This document shows, one piece after another, positions 1 to 11,838 of a stretch of DNA of 64,000 nucleotides. Each line of letters opens with the position of its first letter. The first letter of the stretch is position 1. The notes under the pieces were generated by a model. That model was given only the letters and a program-made list of their open reading frames with translations. It did no database searches and was not told where the DNA came from. The position numbers and the translations under genes were made by a program. Source of the stretch: Arthrobotrys musiformis (lineage: Eukaryota; Ascomycota; Orbiliomycetes; Orbiliales; Orbiliaceae); assembly GCA_036971715.1 (NCBI GenBank), contig JAVHJL010000013.1, forward strand, positions 1,488,001 to 1,552,000. Reading direction: 5' to 3'.

Positions 1-64
1 ATCGATCAATTGATAAGAGGAGGGGGCGGGTAGAAGGGAGAAAAGGGGGGGATTATAGGGAAGA

Positions 65-95
<31 letters not shown>

Positions 96-761
96 GGGAA
101 TTTAATATTACCACCAAGTACCAGGTAATACTGACTTCCTTATGTAAAGTAACTGCGAACTACAAGTAAGTATTATAATATAATATTAGGGGCACATGTA
201 TGTATGTGTATGTGGATGTATGCACATGCATACCGAAATTTGGGGAGGACATTATAATTCTGGTGATGATAATTTTATTATTAGGTACCTCTTATCTTAT
301 CCCACCATATAAAAATAAAGGGGAAGAATACATCATATACTTAATCTCCATTACTTTTCTTTTTTTTTCCCCCTGAGTGCATACAACAACACAACAACAC
401 AACTCGGTTTGGTTAAATAACAACAACAACAACAACAACACCGACATAACATAATAATAAAAAGCAAAAGCAACGCGAAAGCACCCCGGCACCGATACGC
501 GTTCTGATTGGCTGTCTCCACCAGCCTCAAACTCTTTCCTCACCCCCCAAATCCCATCTTCAACTAACCAGGATAAGGAAGTACCACGTACCTGCATACT
601 GACTTAGCTACGACATCATTTCATCTTATACTATCCTCCCCATACCATACCATATCGCATCATACCATACCATACCATACCATACCATACTATACCATAC
701 TATACCAATACCAATACCATACCAATACCACGTCTTAACATCATCCTATATACTGTGTGCT
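1..761. other. Intergenic region upstream of BCD1
   Basis: No gene is recognised here. The stretch holds a purine-rich run (GAAGAAGAGG repeats, about 60-100), CAA-rich repeats (about 385-440) and a pentanucleotide array just before the BCD1 start. The single open frame in it (292-597, minus) is low-complexity and has no recognisable domain. The BCD1 promoter must lie in this interval. Confidence 0.6.
640..731. repeat. (ATACC)n pentanucleotide microsatellite
   Basis: Tandem CATAC/ATACC units, drifting to ATACCA at the right end, lie 30 bp upstream of the BCD1 ATG. They would form part of the 5' leader or core promoter. Confidence 0.85.
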
Positions 762-1581
762 ATGGACACCCTCTGCTCCGTCTGTGTCGAAGCAGAGCCC
801 AAGTACACATGCCCTGTCTGTGCCGCTCGGACTTGCTCCTTAGTGTGCTCCAAAAGACACAAGCTACGAACCTCATGTGAAGGCCAACAGCGACCCGGTG
901 CCTTCAAGTCCAAGTCGGACCTCAGTCGTCCCAGCCAGGTAGCCGCTGACTTCGATTTCCTCAACTCCATCCAAAGATCCTTGGACCGTGCCGCCGATTC
1001 CCACGAACCTTCCCTGCCTCAACGCCCCCTTGACCACCGAATCCAGGATCTCTGCAAGGCTCGAGGCCTTGTCATCCTCCCGGCACCCTTGCAATCGTCC
1101 AGAGCCAGCCAAAACCACTCGTCCTACACTTCTACCAATGACAATACCCATCGCATCATTTGGACCGTTGAATGGATCGTCAACGGTTCCACCACAATCA
1201 CTGTCGAGGTGTAAGTCGGCCTCCAGCCACAACCGTCCATTTATTGCATCATACCCCAATCAATCCTCCCCTCCCACCCCATGAGACGCATCACATCACC
1301 TCCGTGGTCGAACTAACCATCCCATCCGCCGTTCCCTCCCCAGAGACGAAAGTTCAACAATTAACGACGCTTTCAAAAATCAAATACTCCCTTCCCTCCC
1401 ACCAACATCTCTCCCGGATGCCAAGACCCCTTCGTCGAACCTTGCATATCATCTGCGGTCCATCGACCCTCACTCCCAAACAGTAACCCTGCTACCATTG
1501 ACTGCCCAAGATACACTCTCAAAAGCCCTGGTGAATGCAACTGTCCTTGAGTTTCCAACAATCCAAGTTTCCATTTGCTAG
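762..1581 (+). CDS. BCD1: HIT zinc-finger protein, box C/D snoRNA protein 1 (Bcd1/ZNHIT6 family)
   Basis: Two exons, 762-1210 and 1344-1581, encode about 228 residues. The intron has a GTAAGT donor and a CAG acceptor, and the phase is preserved. Residues 5-39 form a HIT-type zinc finger, with Cys at 5, 8, 17 and 20 followed by a second Cys/His cluster (CSLVCSKRHK). The C-terminal half (motif TVEWIV, then a conserved LRSIDPHSQTVTLLPL stretch) matches the fungal Bcd1 body. Known family role: nucleolar or nuclear assembly and stability of box C/D snoRNPs, with the Rvb/Hsp90-linked machinery. The protein is shorter than yeast Bcd1 but complete, with an in-frame stop. The start is the first ATG of the frame and gives the zinc finger at once. 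Confidence 0.85.
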
Positions 1582-2332
1582 ACCCATGGGTGATCCCGAG
1601 ACTAGTTAGTAGGCGAATGGGCCATACCCGGTGTGGGATCAGCTTTAAACACGCCAGTTTCGAAAAGGGAAAAAAAAAGGATAAGGCAAGAGAATAGAGG
1701 TCACACACCTATATATCTGTAAATGCTCGCCAAACAAGGAAGAATGGTAGTCCATATATACGTACTCCGTATGTATATTTGACAGGTGAGGAGGCCGGCA
1801 TACTCTGGGCCCAATAGCTGCTGTGTGAGCCTCACTCAGAATAAGGTTACGGAATTATAAACATAGTACTTAGGCAAAGGAAAGGAGAAATAATTTGTCT
1901 CGTCCCTAGCCCGCCTAGGGCCAAAAAATTTATATATATAGAAACAAAGCACAAAAAAGGAGAAGGAAAAGAAGATTGAGAACAAGAAGGAAAGAAAGAA
2001 AAGAAAGAAAAAGGAAGAAAAAGAAACTCCACAACCCCTGCGCTCAACGGAAAGTGAATGCACAACAATTTGCGGTCCCGAAAAACCACCGGAAAATCTC
2101 AGAACGCATCCCATGGGCACGCCAGCAGTGGTTCTGCGGGAGGTGGGGGGAAAGGAATACCAATAATAACAAAGTTGTGACCGAAGCCGAGCTGCACCGA
2201 GGATCCCCGTGTTCGGTACCCAAAACTAAAGGAGGATAAATAATGAATGCAATATAAATAGAGGCAGTTTAAAATTTCGAAAGCTTCATATATGCACATG
2301 TGGACGTCGCAGGTAGTTTGCCTGCAGACTCG
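1582..2332. other. Intergenic, between convergent BCD1 and FPK1 ends
   Basis: This holds the 3' flanks of two convergent genes. A long purine tract (about 1950-2030, GAAAGAAAG type) is the main structure. Open frames in it are low-complexity and were not called. A TACTCCGTA word lies near 1762. Confidence 0.6.
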
Positions 2333-4482
2333 TCATGTATTAGCTCCCCCTTTGTACTTCTCGAAACCAGTGTCCACGTGGTGATGATGATCATGATCGC
2401 CATCGTGATGCAACGTGACTATTTTCCGCCTAGCGTCAGCAAGCAGTTTTGGGATTTAGACAAGTGAAATCCCCTATCTTACCTGAATTGAAGTCTTCAA
2501 AAGGGTCAGAGCCCTTTTCGCCAGGTGTCGCCTCCTCCTGACCTGCGCCTGCGCCTGCGCCTGTCCCACGAGAAGCACTGATGTCGACACTCTCGCTTTC
2601 CTTGACCAAACGAAAGTTCACAGCGTCAGCCCCCTTGCCAACTGTCGGTATCATAGGAGGCCTCATATGCCTGAGTAACGCCCACTGGGTCGACCGAAAG
2701 AAAGGGTGGGCCTTTACATCGGAGGCCCCAGCTCGTGACCCCAGTCTTTTGACTTCGTCTTTGACCAGAAGTTTTTTTATGAGAGATTTGCAGGTCCTTA
2801 AGTTTTGTTTTAGCTTCAGCTTTTGGCGGCAGGGTATGGGTATGTTCTTACCCGGATATTTGCGGGGAGCCAGGGGATTCGGGGAATCCAACTTCTTCCC
2901 GTAATATATTAGCAAATGTTGCATTCCTGTTCTTACCCTTGAAAGGGGTCGTTCCGTAGAGCATTTCGTATATCAGAATCCCCAAGGTCCACCAATCGAC
3001 AGCACTCGTATGGCCACAGCCCTTGATTACCTCTGGCGCAATGTATTCCTCCGTGCCAACAAAAGAGTTCGTCCGAAAATCCGCAATGCAGGACTTTGTA
3101 TCTATTGTGGGCATTGAATGGGACGATGTCCCAACACGGGATATTATCATAGTCGGGGCACCGCCAGGGTCGGATTGCTTCGAGAGGTCGAAATCCGATA
3201 GCATGATGTGGCCGGACTGATGCAACAGGATATCTATGCCTCGGTATCAGTAGGACATTCCCGCCAGATTAAACACTGTCAAACCCACTTTCCGGTTTCA
3301 GGTCTCTATAAATAAACCCCATCAAATGTAGATATTCAAGTGCAGCAGTGACTTCCCCAGCATAAAACCGTGCGTCGTCTTCCGGTATGCATTTCCCAGG
3401 CCTCGTCTGCAGGGCTGGAATATACGTCAGCAGTGCCCTAAATTTGCCTCCAGCACTTGGATCTGTTGTTTGATTTACCTCTAAAAAACTCCCCCCCACT
3501 ACAATACTCCATGCAAAGATAAAGGTGCTCTTCAGACTGGAAAGAGTGATATAATGTTACGATAAACGGATGATTGCTGGTTGCGAGTATTTCCTGCTCC
3601 GCCAGTGCTCTTTTGATCTTATTTCGCTTGATCATTTCTTTTTTACTGAGTACTAGACAAGTATTCGGGTCAATAGATTTTCCAAGGGATCGGGTCTTGC
3701 CATTGATCCATCTAGGGCATACCTTTCATTGCATATAGCCTTCCTGACTTCTTTTCCCGGACTAAATACACCTTCCCCACGTCGCCCTTCCCCAGAAGTT
3801 TTATTTTATCAAAACTTTGGGGTCCAACTTCAACATTCCTGACCTTGATTGAGTTTGAGCTATATGTTCTTCGAAAGGCAGCATTGTTCGACCGCTGCTC
3901 ATCTTTGAATGGTGCGACAGGCAAACTGTAATTATCTTGGGGCTTCCCTTCTGGATCAATAACAACAGGAGAACCCTGTGGAAGTCCAGGGGTCAATAGT
4001 CCGTTTTTAGACTCTGTTGTTGTAGGCCTACTCGGCGATCCAGGTATCCCGCTGAACAGGCCCTGAGCATTCGGAGCAGAAGCTACTCTTCGAAGTTTAC
4101 GTGCAAGCTCTTCTTTCTTCGCATTAGCATCTGCAGCGGAGCCCGAGGCATTGCCTTTGGGTGTTTCTGGCGGAGAAGGGGGTCGGCTGCTTTCGTGATG
4201 ATGTCTAATTGCCGGAGGGCCCTGGTGGGCAAAATAAGGGTTCGCATGGGCCGTTGGAGATATATCTACAGGTTCTAGTGCTGCCCCGGTGCTAGCTGAG
4301 GAAGGGCTGCGACCACGGAAGAGACGCGTTTGGCGAAACGGATGAAGGCTCGTTGACTGCTGGGATTCATGGTTAGGCGAGTTATGGCCGCTGTTTGTGA
4401 TCCGGAAGAAGTTCTTTATCCTCTGAGGGAAATGCGACGTGGAGAAGTTAGAAGGTGTGGATTTGGGGCTCTGTCCAGACAT
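2333..4482 (-). CDS. nrc-2: AGC-family flippase kinase, NRC-2/Fpk1/Kin82 type
   Basis: Six exons (4482-3723, 3652-3479, 3414-3289, 3233-2852, 2796-2483, 2418-2333) give about 613 residues. Residues 1-220 are Ser/Pro-rich and disordered. The kinase domain starts near 223 with the Gly loop GKGDVG and AMK, then YRDLKPEN near 349, a DFD motif (LSDFDLSK) in place of DFG, and GTEEYIAPEV. The DFD and the ALQTRPGKCI segment are typical of the fungal Nrc-2/Fpk1 group. The last short exon encodes VTLHHDGDHDHHHH, a His/Asp-rich version of the family's C-terminus. Known family role: phosphorylation of P4-ATPase lipid flippases at the plasma membrane, with effects on polarity and conidiation. An in-frame ATG at 4536 would add 18 residues. 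Splice sites were placed by eye, but all phases agree. Confidence 0.9.
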
Positions 4483-5741
4483 ATTTGCTCTCTTCTCGGC
4501 AGGTTGGGGTGAATTGGATCCGAATAATTGGGTCATCGCCAGAAACCGGGGTGGCCGCGTGCTGTCAGCTCAGCAAAGCAAGTTTGGGGTTCCGGAGGCC
4601 CTTTTGATGAGGCTACGGTATGCACCAAACGAATGTAAGAAGTACCTGGGTATGGGTGTAGGTAGTACTCGAGGAGGAGGTGCCACCGGTAAATCTTATG
4701 TCCCAATGACGAGTTGGTTATCGGTGACGGGTTCGCCGCCGTAAGGATCACCAAGCGCAGGTTAGATGGAGAGTTGCTGGGTTGGAATAACCACCAGCTT
4801 CGGGGGTTCGAAGAGGCATAGGTCAAAGAGACTCGACCACGGAACTTCAAGTGAAGAGATACGTGCGGAAATTTAAAAACAATACAGCCTCTACTTTTTG
4901 TCGCCAAGAGGGGAGATTGAATAAAATATAATGAAAATGGAATGGAGTGAAGTAAGAACCCCCGTAGCAATTTTTTTTTAAAAATAAAGTAAAGCAAAGC
5001 AAAGCGATGTTGATGAAGTCATGAAGCAAAACAAGATTGGAGAAGCTGGAGTTATGCGATGTTAGGTTAGGTATCTCCTGCCATGTCCGCAGTGATATTG
5101 GCCGGTGCCTACCTCTATGTAAGTAGGTAAGTAGGTAGGTAAGTAGGTGCTTAAGTATGTAGTACAGGTGCGTCTTATGGGTGCCCCTGGCTTAGAGGTA
5201 TATAGGTATGTATGTATATAGGTAAGTATGTATATAGGTAAGTAAGTACCTACAAGGAAGTACTTATGTACTGAGCTCAGGTAAGTAAGAGGTGGGTAAG
5301 TAAAAGGTAAGTAAGTACTTTAGTAGGTATGATATTAAATACTTAAGTAAGTAAGTAACGAAGGTTTATAAGCAAGCATGCAATGGCAATGCAATGCGAT
5401 GGCAATGGGTAATTCTAATTCTGGTGTCATATCAGCCAGCTATGGCTTGTTCCTCAACAGACTCAATTGCAACCCAACCCAACCCAGCTCAGCTCAGCTC
5501 GGCTCAGCCACACATCTAAACGGTACATCTACATGTCCCTTGCATTATACATACTAACTTACCTCTTACATACAAATGTCCGTATATACATGGTCGTAGT
5601 CACTACCCGGCCAACGCAAGCCTGTGTCCCTTTATTCTATCCTATTCTATTTTGTTTTTATTTTTATTTTTCTCCTTGTTTTTACTGCTTTTAGTCTATT
5701 TTTTATTTTTTATTTTATAGTTTTTAGAATATTTAGAATGT
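4483..5741. other. Intergenic with GTAAGTA-type repeats
   Basis: This lies between the FPK1 5' end and the VPS11 3' end, both on the minus strand, so it carries the FPK1 promoter. No gene was recognised. The minus-strand frames at 4533-5029 lack any domain. The centre is a long run of GTAAGTA/GTAGGTA units, followed by T-rich sequence just 3' of VPS11. Confidence 0.6.
5099..5360. repeat. Degenerate (GTAAGTA)n / (GTAGGTA)n low-complexity tract
   Basis: Interrupted tandem GTAAGTA, GTAGGTA and GTATGTATATAG units. Similar TACCTAAGTAC words recur at 23.63-23.71 kb and 23.97-23.99 kb, so this is a dispersed genomic low-complexity type rather than a gene feature. Confidence 0.8.
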
Positions 5742-8700
5742 TTAGATAGGGCGGTCCTTCATAACGCCCCTGCCAAAAAAATCAGTGATAGTGGCAAAAC
5801 GATCCCTTTCCGTCACCTCCAACGCCGTTTTCAAAATCCCGAATTGGTCGCTCGCGTCTTCCTGAGCTACAGAGGCCCGTATTGTTAATTATCGCACGGT
5901 AGAAATGTTTTGAGGGCATTAGCTCACCTTGCCGGATCGCCCGAATCGCTGCATTCCCAGTCGCGCAAGTTGGGCATTCCGGTGGCTCAATTGGCGTATT
6001 TAGACACCGCTGGTGAAAGGAATGTTTGCATAGAAAGTGCACAACGGGAAGCTCGAGGGCGGCCCCACAAAAAGTACAGCGTGTAGGCTGGAAAACTGCT
6101 GGCTTTTCCTCTAGGTCTGCGATCTCCTGCTTCCGCACCGTTGTGTCACGTTTATATCCGTCAATGTAGTTTTGATCCTATATGATTGGGTTAATGTGCA
6201 TCCGTCTCCTAAAAATTACCGGATGGTATCCGCCCATTCTCTTACCTGCTGGATTTCCAGGCGTTCCTTCTCAATCATGCCACCCAGGTACCTTCTGATC
6301 ATTCTTACCGTCGCGACCCCATTTTTGCTAAGGACCTGGACGACTTGCAATGGGGCCATCAGCCCTTCTTTCTCTATCGTCTCTAAAATCTTCAGTAATT
6401 CGTCACCTGCATCCTCGAGGATTTTCGGGCTGGATGCGAGGTATGCCAAGGCCGCCGGGTAGAGCTGCGGTTCTTTCTTGCCGTATTTCTTCAAAGCAGT
6501 CATGACACCAACGGTATCCCGCAAAGACGTGTGCGATCTGAAAATATCAAAAAAGAGCTCTTGATCCTCACGAACAAGTGTTGTACCATCCTGGAAGTTG
6601 CACAAGTGTGATAAGAGGAGAACGTCCGATGTACTGAGAGCTGGTTCGGTGCTCTTTAACATTGACCTTGCTTTTGTGCTCCACGTGCCATCTGCCTCAG
6701 ATACATCCTGACTTGCGTGGTGCAGGTATACTTCAAATAGCGTCGAGCGAACTTCTGGGAGATCATCATCAGTTTTCGCAGTCGAGAGCAAAGCCTCTAA
6801 AAACCTTACGAATTCAAACGGGTGGTCAACAAAAAGCGAAAAGGCTGTCTGCGGCGCGGGCACTTTGTACGAAACCGATTTTTGATCCCGTCGAACCTCT
6901 GGTTCCAAGTTGGGGGGAGCGGAAACGGAAAGGGGGTTGCTAAGATATGGAAGTTGTAAAAAGGCTGCATAGCCTTGGAGCCCACCGGTGTTGGATTGGG
7001 GAACCGGTGTCTCTTCTACCGGTGCCTCTTCCCGCGGCGCATATATTCCAGTGTAGAATTCAATGAACAGGGAAGTAGTCTCGAAAGGCATCTCGTCTAA
7101 CAAGGTGCGTCCCCACTTCAGAAGGTTCCGGTGCATCTTTTCGGACTATGTTAGAAGCCATGCGGGACGATACAGGTAGGTCCGAGCGGCGAACACAGAA
7201 AACTTACACTGTCTGGCTCCATCGTCATGAGGAAGCCCATACCGTCTTGGAACTTCCGCATGTCCTCCATGAAAATATCCATTACTATATCGTTTTCGGA
7301 GTTCTGCCGAGCGAGGAACGCGGCCTGTCCAAAATATCCGGCTTGACGGCATAAAGAAATCACTGTGTTTAGGTCGAATCGTTGGCCTCTATCCGACCTA
7401 ATGAAATTTTCAAGCTTATCGACATCCTTTAGTTTTGCATAACAGTTCAAAAGAAGGGTAGTATGTTCCGTTGTAACATATTCCGAATGGCGGTGTAGCT
7501 CCTCAAGGTATTGAATGAGGTTTGGGATTCGTTGTATGTCGAGAAACTAGGCCATAGTAGATGTGAGAGATCCAACGCCAAACTCTTGACTCGTGGCCTA
7601 CTTACCTTCCGTATTACCTGAGAAGGCTGTGTCCCTTCTATCGCTTGTATATATTGATACATAGCGTTGTCATAATCGCCTTTAGAAAAAAGAAAATCGG
7701 CATATCGACAATTGATTTGGTTGACTTCAGTATGCGTAATCTTTGACTTCTGTCCCAGTTTCAAAGCCGTCGGATACAAGTCGCGTTGATACAATAAATG
7801 CAATCGATCGGAGAGCGCCCTCTCCTTGAGCTTAATCATCTACACCAACAAAGAAGTATGTTAGTTATTCGCACCGCAAAGTCCAGATGGTGTATTTTGT
7901 AAACTACCCTGTAGTCTGAAGTGAGAATGTGAATGGCACCCCATTCATAAACGATCCCCCTCACGCCACCCGTGAAGGCCTCAGTATGGGCGATAAATTG
8001 AAGGTCTGTATCTAAGACCACTAAGGTATTGACTTCAAAGAAGTTGTCCCGTTTTGAGGGAGCAGGATGGCGTGTGTTTACGGCCGTGCCAGTAGGGCCG
8101 GCCGGTGTCGCTTGTGGCGGTAGCAGCAAAACCACATATTCTCCAAAAGAGCCGATAAAGCTTTTAGAGCCCTCGTAAGCATAACATGGTCCACGTCCGT
8201 CTGGGCCATAGTAGTAAAGGGCATCGTTTCTTGCGACAAGAACAGACCCGGAGGCTTTATCCATGGTAAGGCAGCCCAGAGCACACCCTGCAGTCTCTAG
8301 CACCCTCGGAGCCGGTATATGGCCTCTGATAGATGTTTTTATTGTCATAACTCTCTCGGGGGTTGTGACATATAAGGCATATGTGCCGTTTTCATTAGCA
8401 AATTGAATACCGGTGATCGGTTCTTCGGATTCGAAAATTGTCCTCTGCTTGGTTCCCCGATCATGGACAAGGTCCCCGCGAACCAAAACTATCACCCCGT
8501 TGGCGAAAGCAGCAGCAACGTCCGATAGATCATCAGTTACGGAAAAACAGGTCATCTACGGTCACCATAGCTTGGTTAGCAAGGCCCTGCTGAGCACACA
8601 AATCTACCACCTGGGCGGAGGTTCCTACAGGGAAGATAGATTGCACGTTAATTCGTAGTGTTGACAGGAGTTGAAAAGAGAATTCCCTTTTGTCCGAATT

Positions 8701-9192
8701 CTTAAGAATCCAAACCTTCATCTCAGGCGGGTCTCTAAGGTCTTCCTATTCCGTATTCGTAAGCGTACACGGCAGAGTCCATGATGCCATTGTACATACC
8801 GAGATGGTAACAAGGATTCGGCGGGATTCGATGTACTTCGCATGTGTTATCGGGCGGGATTCGTGTGCCTTCCAAACCATGCTTTTATGGTACCTGGGTG
8901 AGAGCGTAACCATTTCGCCGCTTGAAAGTCCAAGAAAGATACAGCGCATCCCCGAGGAAAGGCAGGTGATTTGACCCTAGCGGCGCCGGCGCCTTGGTCG
9001 TCAGTCGTATGCTTAGGATGAACGAAAGCGAAGTGAAACGGGTATCTTAGTACCTGTCCCAAGAACTCGTCGACGGGAAGCTTCGTCACGGAAGCATCGA
9101 AAAAAGTGAACGTTTTCCACTGTTTCTAATTAGCTAGCGAACCAAAGGCTACGGGTTTGGTTTGATCTCTGACTTACAATCTTTGAAGCCAT
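5742..9192 (-). CDS. VPS11: Vacuolar protein sorting 11 (Pep5/Vps11), HOPS/CORVET core subunit
   Basis: Ten exons: 9192-9178, 9125-9054, 8976-8800, 8745-8629, 8555-7908, 7839-7606, 7546-7208, 7145-6246, 6177-5928 and 5866-5742. They give about 958 residues, close to the family norm. The N-terminal half is a WD-like beta-propeller (motifs FLGLSSGEM, FANGVIVLVRGDL, ESEEPITGI). The middle holds clathrin-type helical repeats (ILYQRDLYP-like, LLLNCYAKLKD). The C-terminus is a RING-H2 domain (CTFCGAAL ... FLCKHSFHQRCLN ... CPTC) followed by the family ending FFGRGVM. Known role: scaffold subunit shared by the HOPS and CORVET tethers for endosome-vacuole fusion. Exon 1 codes only five residues (MASKI), so the start is less certain than the rest. 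VPS11 diverges from DAD3 across 332 bp. Confidence 0.9.
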
Positions 9193-9524
9193 CGTGACAC
9201 ACCCGTTACTATTAGCTAAGTACTTCGCCCAAAACCGACCGATGTTTTTCTGTTCCGGCCTTCCTTGCTCCCTTCTTTTTGGAATCTATTTGAAATTCGA
9301 TAGCTTGCTTTGCTTGGTAGATGTCCGTGCTGACCACGGAGCCGCTAGCCGGGACCTGCGATGTAGCATGTAGGGGACCGGAACAATTGTTCGATGGCGC
9401 GCAACAGCTTTCTCGTTGGTCAAAAGCCAAGAAGCTCCGCCGAAACCTCGCGAGCTCGAGCTCACGTGCCAACACCAATAAACCGGTATTCGAATCCACA
9501 TCACACATTGACGCTCAAGCCATC
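9193..9524. promoter_or_regulatory. Shared divergent promoter interval VPS11/DAD3
   Basis: A 332-bp gap separates the VPS11 start (minus) and the DAD3 start (plus), so both promoters must lie here. It is open in the DAD3 frame back to an ATG at 9321, but the extra 68 residues have no recognisable domain. No specific factor site is claimed. Confidence 0.5.
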
Positions 9525-9966
9525 ATGAGGTTGAATCAGCTTTCCCACCTCGAAAGAGAAATCCTCGATGAATATCGGTCCCTTCTGCAAAACTTGAACC
9601 AGGTAAGACGGTACTCTGGTGCTCTCAGACATGGCACAGCCGATCGAGGGGATACAACTAACAACGTCGGCGCCTTCCCTCCCCATAGCTCTCGACCACA
9701 ATCGGCACACTCGCCGACCAGCCAACGTCCCAAACAATAGATTCTCTCCGGCTCTTGGAACGGAAAACCGGTCTTGTCAGTACCTTGATGAAAGCATCGG
9801 TCTACAGCATCATCCTGCAGCAGGAGCTCCATTACGAGGGTTCTAGAGACGGTAAGACATTTGAATTTCGTCCTTAGTCTCTTTTCAACTGCACAATTTT
9901 ATCTTCATGACACTCCTTTCGATATCAGGACGCGAAACCAGTCTATTCATTGATACCCGCATTTGA
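9525..9966 (+). CDS. DAD3: DASH/Dam1 complex subunit Dad3
   Basis: Three exons, 9525-9602, 9689-9851 and 9929-9966, encode about 92 residues. Exon 1 reads LSHLEREILDEYRSLLQNLN. Exon 2 begins LSTTIGTLADQPTSQ and continues SLRLLERKTGLVSTLMKASV then YSIILQQEL, the diagnostic Dad3 helical pattern. An 86-bp intron joins them in phase; a CTCAG at 9628 that looks like an acceptor would break the frame. The short third exon ends ETSLFIDTRI. Known role: small coiled-coil subunit of the fungal DASH ring that couples kinetochores to microtubule plus ends. The last exon is the least certain part. Choosing the ATG at 9321 would add 68 residues of low complexity. Confidence 0.85.
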
Positions 9967-10167
9967 AAGCGCCTTCCCTTCGACAGGGGAAAAAAAAGGA
10001 AAGGAAAAGGGAATTGTGGGCGTGCCTGTGCTCGCATGCCCAAGAAAATTATTAACAAGATTCGATATTTACAGTAAACCATACAGACTCGCCGCCTCCG
10101 TCATCGAGACAAGATTGAGCGAAGTAAGCACAACCATACCTCCGTCACGTATAGGCACCCAGGAGCC

Positions 10168-11318
10168 CTAATAAATAGCCCGTCCATAGTATGCCTTTCG
10201 GACATCCACAATCTTCTTCCCTCTGCCCCTGGCGATAGCATCTTTGGAAACCAGTCAGAGCAGTTAGCAGGTTTCCTTGGGCTATCATGGCTCTTATGCC
10301 AACTGGTTATGAGACTTTATGGTTGGCTTACCGGGAGTCTTTTGGGCCATCAGTGCTTGGACCGTAGCTTTGATTACATTCATAGGGTTTCGTGATCTTT
10401 CCACCCGTGCGGCAAGATCCGAGATCCCAGCACATCGACAAATTTCAAAAATATACTGAGAGCATCGAACTCCAAACCCTATCATATAGATAAACATTAA
10501 TATACCATTAGGATATTACAGGGGAGCATCACATTCTCACCTGGTGGCCTTGACATCAATAGCACCTCCACGGCACCCATTTTAACTTTAACATTCCCAT
10601 ATATTGTACGATCTTCATATCTTACAATTGGCCGTAGATTCTTGATGGCTTGGTATTGGGATAGGCGACTGGCAAGCTCCATTGTAGTAGAACTGGCTTC
10701 CCCGATCCCTATCATGCCATTCCCATCACCCGCTATTGTCAAAACGTACTGCTTGGCTATCTTGCCCAGTCTAGTTTGGTTTGTCACACGATGGGAGACA
10801 AGCTCGCGGATTTTTATAGATTGGAGATAGGATATCGGAAGGCCAGTTAAGCGGGAAAGATCCTTTATCTTATTTTCATCGTCTTCTTCTCCTTGTTGGA
10901 ATTGGGTATCGCTCATCTTCGGGATGGGTTGGCTGGGCCAGCGCCCAGACTTTGGGACCCCGGAAGGGGTGCTGTCGAGGAAAGGGTCGACCCTGGATAA
11001 ATCAGTGAAATATGGGAGGTTGAATGCATCTCGCCGCCGTGGTTTCCATTGGCGAGGAGCTGTCTTGGAGATGTTGTCTTCGGCATCGAGCAAAGCAGAA
11101 AGCTGCTCTTGTTGGTAGTAGGGTTGGAGAGATTCCCTGGTGGCGGGAGGGCTGTCCGCTGGCTTTGACAGCGAGGCGGTTGTCGAGAGTTGCTGTTTTC
11201 GTAGGGCCGGTACGGGCTGAAGCCAATTGTGGACGGGAAGCAGCCTCTTCTCACAGCGTAAGGCCGTGTGAGAGGCCAGGGACTTGGCGAATCCTCTGGC
11301 GCCCTTCGATGTCGCCAT
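10168..11318 (-). CDS. MRPS5: Mitochondrial small-subunit ribosomal protein uS5m (Mrps5)
   Basis: Three exons, 11318-10541, 10478-10332 and 10241-10168, encode about 332 residues. The first 60 residues are Arg/Ser/Ala-rich without acidic runs, as expected of a mitochondrial targeting sequence. The S5 N-terminal double-stranded-RNA-binding fold lies near residues 165-260 (QYVLTIAGDGNGMIGIGEAS). The C-terminal S5 domain begins RPPGFGVRCSQYIFEICRCA across the first intron and ends in a basic tail (ARGRGKKIVDVRKAYYGRAI). Role by family: 30S-type ribosomal protein at the mRNA entry and decoding region of the mitoribosome. It is convergent with DAD3 (about 200 bp apart) and divergent from the PKC gene. 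Confidence 0.92.
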
Positions 11319-11446
11319 GATGCCGCAGTTGGGTGGATGATATGATGGTTGATGAGCATATAATTAATACAAATTTTCGACGGTTCAAGCGAACATGGGC
11401 GGCTTGGCGGAACCAGATGCCCCGCCTCAAAGCTCCAACCTCCAAC

Positions 11447-11477
11447 ACCACCTCCACCTCCACCTCCACCTCCACCA
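11447..11477. repeat. (CCTCCA)n hexanucleotide tract
   Basis: Tandem CCTCCA/CACCTC units upstream of the MRPS5 start. The short open frames across it on both strands are products of the repeat. Confidence 0.8.
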
Positions 11478-11765
11478 CCCCCCCCTTCCATTCTCCCCAA
11501 ACAGACCCCTATTTTACCATCAACACTCTCTCCAGCAGGCCAGTAGGGTAAGTATACCGCTTCGGACCAACCGCCGAAGCATAAACCAAAGCTTGTACCG
11601 GCCGGCTCGGTGCCATAGATCTTATCTCGTGTGGCCCGCCTGCGGCTGACCTGGGATTTGCTGTGAACCCTCTCGAACCTTCAATGTAACATTCATCAGT
11701 CACTCTCAGCTTGATTCCGTCGCCATAACTTTAGCCCTCCATCGCCTTCCCCTTGGACCAACCCC

Positions 11766-11805
11766 GCTCTCTCTCTCTCACACACATACACACACACACA
11801 CACAC
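11766..11805. repeat. (CT)n(CA)n dinucleotide tract in PKC leader
   Basis: CT repeats followed directly by CA repeats, 34 bp upstream of the PKC start codon. Confidence 0.85.
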
Positions 11806-11838
11806 GAGACGAACACCGGTAACCCGTTCTCATCCACA

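Larger units (their letters stand above)
11319..11838. promoter_or_regulatory. Divergent promoter interval MRPS5/PKC with pyrimidine repeats
   Basis: This 520-bp gap carries both 5' flanks. It includes a (CCTCCA)n array at about 11447-11477 and a (CT)n(CA)n tract at about 11766-11805, the latter inside the probable PKC leader. CT-rich leaders are common before fungal genes. No discrete factor site was identified. Confidence 0.5.

Noticed and set aside
1836..2120. Phe/Ser-rich minus-strand frames
   Set aside because: They derive from the GAAAG purine tract in the BCD1 3' flank.
9321..9524. N-terminal extension of DAD3 from ATG 9321
   Set aside because: The 68 added residues are low-complexity and Dad3 homologues begin close to the LSHLEREIL block; transcript data could change this.
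9619..9846. Alternative frame after the CTCAG at 9628 in DAD3
   Set aside because: It would need a 26-bp intron and breaks the phase; the TAG acceptor at 9688 gives a conserved Dad3 sequence.
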